DNA from: CAWVSB01 sp036960375 | Lineage (GTDB): Bacteria > Pseudomonadota > Gammaproteobacteria > Pseudomonadales > CAWVSB01 | Length of the DNA stretch: 64,000 nt | Direction of reading: 5' to 3' | NCBI GenBank assembly: GCA_036960375.1 | Contig: JBALVY010000008.1 | Coordinates: 120,554 to 184,553, forward strand | In this document: positions 1-7,549 of the stretch, one piece after another | How the letters are laid out: each line of letters opens with the position of its first letter | How positions within the stretch are numbered: position 1 is the first letter of the stretch | The notes under the pieces: model-generated | Told to the model about the DNA's origin: nothing | The model's database searches: none | Seen by the model: the letters and a program-made list of their open reading frames with translations, nothing else | Made by a program: the position numbers and the translations under genes

Positions 1-1
1 G

Positions 2-454
2 GTAGAGACGGGTATGCGACAACAGGCGCCGCAATACAGTCTTCAGTCAGTCAAGGTTGCTACTTATCTCGATCAATCTGGCCTTGTATTGGAAACCGCC
101 GAAGGTAAGATTGTCATAGCTCGACAACATCAATGGGCTGAGCCACTGCGTTTAAGCCTGCCCGGTTTTCTGGCGGCCGAAATTGGCGTGGCGCTGAATC
201 AGGAAGTTGCAATACACGACGCTTCCAGTACCGCAACCCAGATTAATGTGAGCATCGATCAGTTACATGGCAATGCGCAGGGTGAGGTAAAAATGGTAGC
301 TTATTGGTCTGCTATTGCCGCTGACGGTTCACGGCGGGCCGGTCAGTTTTCGGATGTCGAGGATATTTCCAGCGATGGCTACGAGGCCATGGTACGTGCC
401 GAGCAGGATCTATTGATCCGCTTCTCCCAAAAAATGGGTGACGCCCTAAAGTAA
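2..454 (+). CDS. PqiC/YmbA-like ABC-transport auxiliary protein (5' partial)
   Basis: The reading frame is open to the left edge of the window, so the N-terminus, expected to hold a lipoprotein signal, is missing; the first visible Met at base 14 is probably internal. The visible 146 residues match the C-terminal half of PqiC/YmbA-type proteins: a segment with LVLETAEGKIVIARQ followed by WAEPL and an amphipathic helix, then a late helix (AEQDLLIRFSQ). Proteins of this family sit at the outer membrane and work with MCE (PqiB-type) lipid-transport proteins, which would be encoded upstream outside the window. The next gene starts 25 bases downstream. Family assignment rests on motif recall. Confidence 0.62.
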   Translation, partial: VETGMRQQAPQYSLQSVKVATYLDQSGLVLETAEGKIVIARQHQWAEPLRLSLPGFLAAEIGVALNQEVAIHDASSTATQINVSIDQLHGNAQGEVKMVAYWSAIAADGSRRAGQFSDVEDISSDGYEAMVRAEQDLLIRFSQKMGDALK

Positions 455-479
455 TCGCCTACTGGATGAGGACAGGTTT

Positions 480-1517
480 ATGAATATGATATTTCATCAA
501 CTGAGTACCGAACGAGGTTGCCAGTCTTATCTGATCGGATGTCGGGATGCCTGTGTCGCATTGATAGTTGACCCTGAACTCAGTCTTGTCGATCGCTATC
601 ATGCTTTGGCCGTTCAGGAAGGGTTGCGCCTGCAATACACCTTGGAAACTCACACCCATGCGGATCATTTCTCCGGTAGCAGGGAATTAGCCGCGGCGCA
701 CAATCTCTCTATCATCATGCATCGGGCTAGTACGGCGGTGTTTGGTGACATACGCGTTGATGACGGAGAGAGTATTATTCTTGGCAATTTACGCCTCACT
801 ATTATTCACACGCCGGGTCATACGGCAGACTCTATGTGTATTGTGGTAGAGGATTGTGTTCTTACTGGCGATACTTTGCTTATAGGTGGAACCGGCAGAA
901 CCGATTTGCCCAGCGGTGATCCGGAGCAGCTTTACGATAGCTTGTTCAATAAGCTTCTTTTGCTGGATCAATCCCTGAGGGTATATCCCGCGCACATATA
1001 CAGTGATAGAGACTATTCTACTATCGGTGAGGAAATTGAAAATAATCCGCGCTTGCAAAAGACCGAGCGCAGTGAATTTGTTGAACACATGCGCGCATTG
1101 GATATTCGGATGCCGGATCACCTTAGCGAGGCCATACGTACCAATATTTCTGGCGGAAAAACGGTAGACCAGCTAATCCACGAAGCAGCCAGTAGTGTAT
1201 CTTTTATGTCGATGCATGAGGTAAAACGTCGAATCGATAGCGGTGAAACCGACATTACTATTCTTGATGTGAGGGAAAAAGAGGCCTTTACCGAAGGTCA
1301 TATACCGGGTGCCATTTTACTGCCACGTGGTCAGCTCGAATTACGAGTAAATGACGTGCTGCCTGACCCGACGCATCGCATTGTGGTTTATTGCGAACTT
1401 GGCAGAGTATCCACGCTGGCGGCGGCAACGCTAAAGCAGATGGGCTTTGGTCGGGCCGTGGCAATGGATGGTGGAATGAAGTTATGGCGTGAGAACGATT
1501 ACCCCGTGACAATCTAG
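480..1517 (+). CDS. MBL-fold metallohydrolase fused to a rhodanese domain (persulfide dioxygenase-like)
   Basis: The N-terminal ~235 residues are a metallo-beta-lactamase fold with the metal motif THTHADH (His58, His60, Asp62, His63), HTPGH (His114) and LTGD (Asp131). The C-terminal ~100 residues are a rhodanese domain with LDVRE, GHIPGA and an active-site loop VVYCELGR whose Cys is near residue 305. ETHE1-type persulfide dioxygenases fused to rhodanese oxidise glutathione persulfide and shuttle sulfane sulfur, so a role in cytoplasmic sulfide detoxification or thiol sulfur recycling is likely. The catalytic Cys and metal ligands look intact. An AGGA ribosome site lies about 8 bases before the ATG; a second Met follows at codon 3. 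The 3' end overlaps the convergent DUF2889 gene by 4 bases. Confidence 0.85.
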   Translation: MNMIFHQLSTERGCQSYLIGCRDACVALIVDPELSLVDRYHALAVQEGLRLQYTLETHTHADHFSGSRELAAAHNLSIIMHRASTAVFGDIRVDDGESIILGNLRLTIIHTPGHTADSMCIVVEDCVLTGDTLLIGGTGRTDLPSGDPEQLYDSLFNKLLLLDQSLRVYPAHIYSDRDYSTIGEEIENNPRLQKTERSEFVEHMRALDIRMPDHLSEAIRTNISGGKTVDQLIHEAASSVSFMSMHEVKRRIDSGETDITILDVREKEAFTEGHIPGAILLPRGQLELRVNDVLPDPTHRIVVYCELGRVSTLAAATLKQMGFGRAVAMDGGMKLWRENDYPVTI

Positions 1518-2326
1518 AGGTCGGGAATCTCGGGAATAAAACGTAATAGTTGTTCTGGTGTGTCAGTAAAATCTCTTTGTGTGTTCAATTGCACTGCTTG
1601 ATGGAATATATCTGGCTGATGTGCATGGCAGACCCCAGTGGCGTCGTATAGTTTACCTGGCTGAGTACCGGCAAGTGCGTTCATGTCATATTCTCTGGCC
1701 ACGGAAACCAAGTGTCCTTTCTGAGTTTGTAATGCAGCCTCAAGTAGATCGTAGTTGTCTGCGTAATGCTCACTGACCCAGCCGATAAACCCTCTCCGTA
1801 ATGGTTTGCCCTGTAGTTCACCCGGCGCTTCAATTTTCCAGTTTTTGATGGACCAGCGTAAAATTTCTTTGCCGTTTAATTGGTAGCTCGCGTCCGATTT
1901 ACCATCAACTGCATCTGGAATGGTTATATCAATGATAACCTGGGCCAGTTCGGGCTCGGATAATACGCGCTGATAGTGACCGATAGTTGATAGAGTCAAA
2001 TCATATAAATGGGTGCAGTTTTGTCTAGCGTTTATGGTTTGAAAGAAATCAGCAATAGAGTTGTCGAGTCGTAAGCCAACGAAGCTCTGTAGTTTACTCA
2101 GGGCGCCCGGACAAGTACTGAGTGGGTGACGAATAGCTTCGCCAAACACCGCTGTTATCAAGTTCTCATCATGTTCAATAGATACCTTAAAAGCATGGTT
2201 GCAGTCTTCGAGTTCACCAGTAAGAAGGCCGTCCTGTGCAATAAGGCGCAAACGGCGCCTGTAACAGCCACTACCGAAGTCTGGGTTGGATGGCGGGTAA
2301 AATTTGAAGGGGATGTCTTTGGCCAA
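1514..2326 (-). CDS. DUF2889 family protein
   Basis: The 270-residue protein matches the DUF2889 pattern: a basic N-terminus ending in RRRLRLIAQDG, an acidic ELEDCNHAF segment, RHPLSTCPGA near residue 90, and a conserved NCTHLYDL motif near residue 140. There is no signal peptide or membrane segment. The biochemical function of DUF2889 is not established. From general knowledge such genes often accompany catabolic clusters for steroid or aromatic compounds, which fits the acyl-CoA dehydrogenase-rich neighbourhood, but this gene sits alone and converges on the MBL-rhodanese gene. The C-terminal half (HLVSVAREYDM) may hold a ligand pocket, which is a guess. Confidence 0.66.
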   Translation of the reverse strand: MAKDIPFKFYPPSNPDFGSGCYRRRLRLIAQDGLLTGELEDCNHAFKVSIEHDENLITAVFGEAIRHPLSTCPGALSKLQSFVGLRLDNSIADFFQTINARQNCTHLYDLTLSTIGHYQRVLSEPELAQVIIDITIPDAVDGKSDASYQLNGKEILRWSIKNWKIEAPGELQGKPLRRGFIGWVSEHYADNYDLLEAALQTQKGHLVSVAREYDMNALAGTQPGKLYDATGVCHAHQPDIFHQAVQLNTQRDFTDTPEQLLRFIPEIPDL

Positions 2327-2451
2327 GTTTTTGCGCTCTTACGGTATGTATTTAGCGCTCAACTGTAGCACTTTTTTAGCCGGTTTCTTACAGCTATACA
2401 GGGATGTAATGATTGAATCGTGTGATGTCGGGTCAGTGCCACGGTAAATCT

Positions 2452-3066
2452 CTACTTGAGTAATAGAGCTCTGGCCTGAACAATCAAATCTGCTTTGAGT
2501 TGCTCGATGGTCTGCGGGGCGATTTCACCCTGTGTGTCTTTTTCGCATAAAATCAAAAAGCTCGAGGTGTAGCCGCCGGTTAATGCAAATATCTGTGCTT
2601 TGCCTATATGCTTTTTGAACTCACCCTGGGCAATGCCATCTTCCAGCGTCATTTGCCAGTATTTGCGTGCCTCATTGGATTCTTCCCAGAACCTGACCTC
2701 AGGGTCATAACCCTGAGCGGTGCTATGTAAAAGCATTTTAGCGTAGTTGGTATGAGCTGAAACATAACCGACCCAACTCAGCATCATGGCACTGAGTTTA
2801 TCGAAAGTGGAATCGAAATCCTGCTCATAGATGGCCGCAAGCCTATCCCTCTGGGGGCCGATCAAGCGATTCATCACCTCATGATAAATTTCTACTTTAC
2901 TAGCGAAGTGATACAACAGAGAAGGGCGCCTGATACCGACAATGGCCGCGATGTCATCCAATGTTGCGCCTGAGAAACCCTTGCTGGCAAAGAGATCTTC
3001 TGCGCTATCGAGAATTTTGTCGCGGGTATTTTGCGGCGTGTCGCTTTTACTCGTTACTTGGCTCAT
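2452..3066 (-). CDS. TetR/AcrR family transcriptional regulator
   Basis: The 204-residue protein has a TetR helix-turn-helix at about residues 14-62, with KILDSAEDLFASKGF, then ATLDDIAAIVGI and SLLYHFASK. The C-terminal ligand domain is all-helical and not recognisable to a subfamily. It is transcribed divergently from the LLM oxidoreductase gene, and a near-palindrome lies in the shared promoter region at 3131-3152. The likely role is local repression of that gene and perhaps of the SDR and dehalogenase beyond it. The ligand is unknown. Confidence 0.88.
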   Translation of the reverse strand: MSQVTSKSDTPQNTRDKILDSAEDLFASKGFSGATLDDIAAIVGIRRPSLLYHFASKVEIYHEVMNRLIGPQRDRLAAIYEQDFDSTFDKLSAMMLSWVGYVSAHTNYAKMLLHSTAQGYDPEVRFWEESNEARKYWQMTLEDGIAQGEFKKHIGKAQIFALTGGYTSSFLILCEKDTQGEIAPQTIEQLKADLIVQARALLLK

Positions 3067-3130
3067 TAATAATTACATCTGTGCAAAGAAAGGCAGTATC
3101 TGTTGACCAACTCTAACACAGGCAATAGGA

Positions 3131-3152
3131 TTATCTACTGTTTAGTAGGTAA
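3131..3152. promoter_or_regulatory. Near-palindromic operator candidate between tetR and LLM gene
   Basis: A dyad centred on CTACT-GTTT-AGTAG extends outward by further matched bases (TTA on the left, TAA on the right) with one mismatched pair. It lies 65 bases upstream of the TetR start and about 100 bases upstream of the divergent LLM gene. Size, symmetry and position suit a TetR operator. The assignment is inference from symmetry. Confidence 0.5.
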
Positions 3153-3248
3153 CATTTTGTAAATATGAAAGCGGTGGTGCCAGACCCGGTCTTTACGCAG
3201 ATATGTGCCCAAATTCGGCTTTTCGCTACAAGGTTCTGAGGAGTTATA

Positions 3249-4130
3249 ATGATGAAGTTTTCACTGATGTTGGCCGCTGAGCCACCAGAGCAGCTGGTCA
3301 CACTGGCAAAAGCAGCCGAAGAGGCTGGTTTTGATGGCGTAAGTATTGCCGATAGCATCTGTTATCCGAAAGAAGAGGAAAGCAAATATCTGTATAACGC
3401 TGATGGCAGCCGGGATTTTCTCGATGGCCAGCCATTTATAGACCCGCTTTTATTAGCAGCGCATCTGAGCGCGGTGACCAGCAAGCTGACGTTTACTACC
3501 GCAGTTTACAAATTGCCTGTTCGTCAGCCCGTCATCGTGGCCAAACAACTCGCTTCGCTTGCGGTATTGTCCAATAACCGCTTTAAATTTGGTGTTGGCA
3601 TTAGTCCCTGGAGCCAGGATTTTGCGGCCGCAGGCGTGCCTTGGGAGAAGCGGGGCAAAAGGCTAAACGAATGTATCGAGATTATTCGAGGTTTGTTATC
3701 TGGTGAGTATTTCAGCTTTGACAGTGAGATGTACCAAATACCCGAGATAAAACTGTGCCCTGTGCCGAGCCAAGCTGTGCCAATCCTCATTGGCGGTCAT
3801 GCAGAAGTGGCCTTAAAGCGCGCAGCAAGGCTGGGTGATGGATGGATAGCCGCTGGCGGCACAGCAGATGATTTTTCGCCAATAATTGATCGAATCAACG
3901 TATTGAGAAAAGAGTATGGCCGCGATCAATTGCCTTTTGAGGTGCAAGCCAATGGTGTAGATACCTTTAGCCTGGATGGCTTGAAAAAATTGACTGATAT
4001 CGGTGTTCATAGCAGCTATGTGGGGTTTTATAACCTGTATGAGGGCAAGCCCGATACGCGTACTCTGGATGAAAAAATTGGCCAGATTCAGTGGTATGGC
4101 AGTGAGCTTATAGGGAAATACAGAGCTTAA
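3249..4130 (+). CDS. LLM-class flavin-dependent oxidoreductase
   Basis: The 293-residue protein has the luciferase-like monooxygenase TIM-barrel pattern: FSLMLAAEPPEQLVTLAKAAEEAGFDGVSIAD at the start, an LTFTTAVYKLPVRQPV strand-loop, FKFGVGISPW near residue 115, and the phosphate-binding segment PILIGGHAEVALKRAARLGDGW near residue 180. It probably oxidises an organic substrate with reduced FMN or F420; the cofactor cannot be decided here. A GGAG site precedes two consecutive ATG codons (3249 and 3252), so either may start. It is divergent from a TetR gene and lies upstream of an SDR and a haloalkane dehalogenase on the same strand, which suggests a shared xenobiotic or alkyl-substrate route. 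Confidence 0.86.
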   Translation: MMKFSLMLAAEPPEQLVTLAKAAEEAGFDGVSIADSICYPKEEESKYLYNADGSRDFLDGQPFIDPLLLAAHLSAVTSKLTFTTAVYKLPVRQPVIVAKQLASLAVLSNNRFKFGVGISPWSQDFAAAGVPWEKRGKRLNECIEIIRGLLSGEYFSFDSEMYQIPEIKLCPVPSQAVPILIGGHAEVALKRAARLGDGWIAAGGTADDFSPIIDRINVLRKEYGRDQLPFEVQANGVDTFSLDGLKKLTDIGVHSSYVGFYNLYEGKPDTRTLDEKIGQIQWYGSELIGKYRA

Positions 4131-4145
4131 TACTTACTAGATTCC

Positions 4146-4180
4146 CAGCTAAGCCGGAATTTCCAGGCTTGGCTGCGGTT
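4146..4180 (+). terminator. Possible terminator downstream of LLM gene
   Basis: A 10-bp stem, CAGC-T-AAGCC pairing with GGCTT-G-GCTG through one wobble, closes a 10-base loop. It begins 16 bases after the LLM stop codon and is followed by a T-rich but interrupted tract. The weak tail makes this only a fair intrinsic terminator. Confidence 0.4.
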
Positions 4181-4340
4181 CTTTTCTTAATGCCGTCTGT
4201 TTATAGCTTTTCATTATATTCGCTATCCCATCCGATACGCCCGTAAAGTGATCAACTGCCGTCTGCTTACTTGCATGAAAAAAAAACCTGCTGTATGTTC
4301 GAGTGCGGTAATTTACTCCAATCACTAGCAGGGAAATCAC

Positions 4341-5162
4341 GTGGATATTAAAGATAAGGTCATTGTTGTCACCGGCGGCGCCAATGGTATCGGCAAGGCT
4401 ATGTGCCTGCGTTTTGCGGCCGATGGTGCTGCGGGCGTGGTTGTTGCAGATCTGGACGTCGCAGCAGCCCAGGCAGTTGCTGATCAAATAGGCGGTTTGG
4501 CGGTTGCTTGTGATGTGAGCGACGAAGCACAGATTCAGAATTTGGTTGCACAGACTGAGCAACGTTTCGGTCGTGTTGATATTTTTTGCTCTAATGCTGG
4601 TGTGGGTTTTGGTGATGGAGACTCAGGTGTGGCGTCTGCCACCAACGAGCAGTGGCTGCTGAACTGGAATGTGAATGTGATGGCCCATGTACTAGCGGCC
4701 AGAGCAGTCTTACCGGGCATGTTGGAACGCGGCGAAGGTTATCTGGTCAACACGGCGTCAGCAGCGGGTTTACTTAACCAGGTGGGTGATGCAGCCTATT
4801 CAACAACCAAACATGCTGCAATTGGCTTTGCAGAGGCGATTGCAATCACTCATGGTGATAAAGGGATAAGAGTATCGGTTGTCTGCCCCCAGTACGTAGC
4901 GACCCATATGACTGGGATAGAAGAGGGCGAAGATATTAGTGACAAGATTGGTTTTATTAGCCCTGCCGATGCAGCAGGTTCTATCATCGAGGGGATACGT
5001 GACGAGCGCTTTCTTATTCTGACTCACCCTGAGGTGGAGACCTATCGTCAGCGGAAATCGCAGGATTACGATCGCTGGTTATCTGGCATGCAGCGTTTAC
5101 GTAAAAACCTGCTGGGCGATCAACTCAGTCTCAATGTGAAAAAACTGGGCGATATGAGTTAA
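4341..5162 (+). CDS. Short-chain dehydrogenase/reductase (SDR)
   Basis: The 273-residue classical SDR has TGGANGIG at residues 11-18, Asp37 suggesting NAD preference, NAGVG at 85-89, and an intact catalytic set Asn112, Ser140, Tyr153 and Lys157 (YSTTK). It is expected to interconvert an alcohol and a carbonyl in the cytoplasm. The start is GTG, preceded by a CAGGGA ribosome site 6 bases away. It lies 60 bases before the haloalkane dehalogenase, so it may oxidise the alcohol which that enzyme releases. The pairing is inferred from position only. Confidence 0.88.
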   Translation: MDIKDKVIVVTGGANGIGKAMCLRFAADGAAGVVVADLDVAAAQAVADQIGGLAVACDVSDEAQIQNLVAQTEQRFGRVDIFCSNAGVGFGDGDSGVASATNEQWLLNWNVNVMAHVLAARAVLPGMLERGEGYLVNTASAAGLLNQVGDAAYSTTKHAAIGFAEAIAITHGDKGIRVSVVCPQYVATHMTGIEEGEDISDKIGFISPADAAGSIIEGIRDERFLILTHPEVETYRQRKSQDYDRWLSGMQRLRKNLLGDQLSLNVKKLGDMS

Positions 5163-5222
5163 ACGCCTAATTCTTAATGGTATTGTTTGTTCGTCACTAG
5201 ATATGAAAAGCAGGAGAAGATA

Positions 5223-6131
5223 ATGGATTTTTTACGAACTCCGGATGAATGTTTTGCTAATCTGCCAGGTTATGACTTTATGCCTCACTATATTGACGTG
5301 GATGATACCGAGGGCGGAGAACTCCGCCTGCATTATCTCGATGAAGGCCCGGTAGATGCAGCTCCTGTGTTGTTAATGCATGGTGAACCATCCTGGTCCT
5401 ATTTGTATAGAAAGATGATCGATATATTGGTTACGTCCGGGCATCGAGTGATCGCACCGGATCTTATCGGTTTTGGTAAATCAGACAAACCTTCTAAACG
5501 CACAGATTACACCTATCAACGACATGTGGATTGGATGCAGTCATTGCTGGATCAATTGTCATTAAAGGATATCACCCTGGTTTGTCAGGATTGGGGCGGT
5601 TTGATTGGGTTAAGGCTTGTAGCCGAAAATCCTGATAGTTTTGCTCGTGTAGTGGCTGCCAATACAATGTTGCCCACTGGCGAACAGGATCTTGGCCAGG
5701 GTTTTCTGGAGTGGAAAAAGTTTTCCCAGCAAGTACCAGAGTTTCCAGCGGGAGGAATCATCAAAGGCGCTACTACTACCGAGTTACCGCAAGCCGTTGT
5801 TGACGCCTATAATGCGCCATTTCCTGATGAGAGCTACAAAGAGGGCGCCAGGCAATTTCCTTTATTGGTGCCTACGTCACCTGATGACCCAGCGGCGGAG
5901 AAAAACAAGGCGGCCTGGCTTGTGTTGAGCCAATGGCAAAAACCTTTCCTAACCGCTTTTAGCGACTCTGACCCAGTAACTGGCGGTGGTGATAAAGTAA
6001 TGCAAAATTTGATTCCCGGCACGAGAGGGCAGGCGCATACCACGATTGTTAACGGCGGGCACTTCCTACAGGAAGATCAGGGCGAAATACTTGCCGAAGT
6101 GGTGGTGGACTTTATTAAAAGTAATTTGTAG
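5223..6131 (+). CDS. Haloalkane dehalogenase (HLD-I type alpha/beta hydrolase)
   Basis: The start at 5223 is chosen for the strong AGGAG site just upstream, giving 302 residues, close to DhlA-type enzymes. The sequence has HGEPSWSYLYR at 53-63 with oxyanion Glu55, the nucleophile motif CQDWGG with Asp123 followed by halide-binding Trp124, an acid candidate near Asp249, and the base His280 in NGGHF. This arrangement is that of subfamily I haloalkane dehalogenases (EC 3.8.1.5), which hydrolyse carbon-halogen bonds to alcohol and halide. The gene follows an SDR gene and converges with the FAD oxidase gene, 12 bases apart. Substrate range cannot be read from sequence; a related epoxide or ester hydrolase role is less likely given the Asp-Trp pair. 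Confidence 0.85.
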   Translation: MDFLRTPDECFANLPGYDFMPHYIDVDDTEGGELRLHYLDEGPVDAAPVLLMHGEPSWSYLYRKMIDILVTSGHRVIAPDLIGFGKSDKPSKRTDYTYQRHVDWMQSLLDQLSLKDITLVCQDWGGLIGLRLVAENPDSFARVVAANTMLPTGEQDLGQGFLEWKKFSQQVPEFPAGGIIKGATTTELPQAVVDAYNAPFPDESYKEGARQFPLLVPTSPDDPAAEKNKAAWLVLSQWQKPFLTAFSDSDPVTGGGDKVMQNLIPGTRGQAHTTIVNGGHFLQEDQGEILAEVVVDFIKSNL

Positions 6132-6143
6132 TCGTTCAGCTAA

Positions 6144-7547
6144 CTAAGTCTTGTCGGGCAATACCTTACCCGGGTTTAGCAGATTTTGCGGGTCCATGGC
6201 CGTTTTAATGGTGTGCATCATGGCAATTTCTTCAGCGCTGCGAGAGCAGTGCAAGAAACTTCTCTTTTCTGTACCAATGCCATGTTCGGCTGAAATAACC
6301 CCACCGATGTTTTTCAGGCGACTATAAATAATTGCGTCAACAGCGTGATGCCTCTCTGGACTGTCTTCGTCGGTGGCGACGATGATATGCAGATTGCCGT
6401 CACCTAAATGTCCAAATACAATAAAGCGCGCTTCTGGCCAAGCCTCCAGAACTGCGGCTTCGGTATCCTTCAAATATGCCGCCATCGTTGGAATGCTGAG
6501 GCTGATATCGTAGGTGAGTATGGGCGATAGTTGTAGCAGAGATTCAATATTGTCTCTGATAGCCCAAAGGCCTTCTTTATCTGCAATGGACTGCGCTACC
6601 ACGGCATCCTGTATTTGGCCTGCCTCAAATTTCGATTCTAGAACCTGCTGAAATGTTTCCGCATCTTTTTCGGATTGAGTGCCCCGGGTCTCAATCAATA
6701 TGTAATAAGGGTAGTCCCGCGGCATGGGAGATGATTTATGTGCGGGGTTTTCGGGGTTGGTGGATTCAGCGAAAAAACTGTTCCACATTACTTCGTAAGC
6801 ACTCAGACTGCCGCCAAATTCTCGGTCCAGCTCTCTGAGTAAAGTGCATGCCGTGTCGAAGTCATTAACCGCTAGCAGTGCAGTATTTTCGCTATGCAGT
6901 AGGGGGCTCAGTTTTAACACGGCGCGCGATACGATACCCAGCGTTCCCTCTGTGCCGATAAACCACTGTTTTAAGTCGTAGGCCGTATTGTTTTTGACTA
7001 CCTTATGCATTGATGAAATGACAGTGCCGTCTGCCAATACGGCCTCCAGGCCTAATATCAGGTTGCGGGTCATGCCATAACGGATGACGCTATTGCCGCC
7101 AGCATTAGTGGCGATGTTACCGCCAATGGTTGCGCTGCCTCGCGCACCAAGATCCAGAGGGAACGAAAGTTTGGCCGCTTCTGCGGCTTCCTGAATAGTT
7201 TGTAGCGGTGTTCCCGCCAAAACCGTCATAGTGCGGGCTAGTGGGTCGAGTTCTTCTATGCCGCTCATTCGCTCAAGAGACAGAGCCAAATTATCGCCGC
7301 TTGTCGCAGCGCCATCAACCATACCGGTTTTCCCGCCCTGAGTGACGACACTTTGTCCATATTCGCTACAGAGTTTCATAACTGCTGATATATCAGCAGT
7401 GGTTTTTGGACGGGCGATAGCCCAGGGAGTAGTTTTGTCTTTCAGCCATGCCATGTCCCGGTTGGCTAGGTCTTCTCCGTAAATAACACCGCCTGAGCCC
7501 AGCAGATTGATAAGTTTTTCCAGTAATGCCGGATTACACTGGCTCAT
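6144..7547 (-). CDS. FAD-linked 2-hydroxyacid oxidase/dehydrogenase (GlcD/D-LDH family)
   Basis: The 467-residue protein has the PCMH-type FAD-binding domain (about 35-215), with VVTQGGKTGMVDGA, LDPLARTMTVLAGTPL and SATIGGNIATNAGG, and the FAD-oxidase C-terminal domain ending in ISAEHGIGTEKR. Family members oxidise D-2-hydroxyacids such as D-lactate, glycolate or D-2-hydroxyglutarate, passing electrons to quinone or ETF. The start lies 2 bases after the stop of the ThDP enzyme gene, so the two are cotranscribed. This pairing suggests 2-hydroxyacid to 2-oxoacid to decarboxylated aldehyde. No 4Fe-4S domain is present, unlike larger fused relatives. Confidence 0.87.
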   Translation of the reverse strand: MSQCNPALLEKLINLLGSGGVIYGEDLANRDMAWLKDKTTPWAIARPKTTADISAVMKLCSEYGQSVVTQGGKTGMVDGAATSGDNLALSLERMSGIEELDPLARTMTVLAGTPLQTIQEAAEAAKLSFPLDLGARGSATIGGNIATNAGGNSVIRYGMTRNLILGLEAVLADGTVISSMHKVVKNNTAYDLKQWFIGTEGTLGIVSRAVLKLSPLLHSENTALLAVNDFDTACTLLRELDREFGGSLSAYEVMWNSFFAESTNPENPAHKSSPMPRDYPYYILIETRGTQSEKDAETFQQVLESKFEAGQIQDAVVAQSIADKEGLWAIRDNIESLLQLSPILTYDISLSIPTMAAYLKDTEAAVLEAWPEARFIVFGHLGDGNLHIIVATDEDSPERHHAVDAIIYSRLKNIGGVISAEHGIGTEKRSFLHCSRSAEEIAMMHTIKTAMDPQNLLNPGKVLPDKT

Positions 7548-7549
7548 GA

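Noticed and set aside
4275..4290. A9 run in the SDR upstream region
   Set aside because: A homopolymer alone with no promoter elements at suitable spacing; could be a read error.
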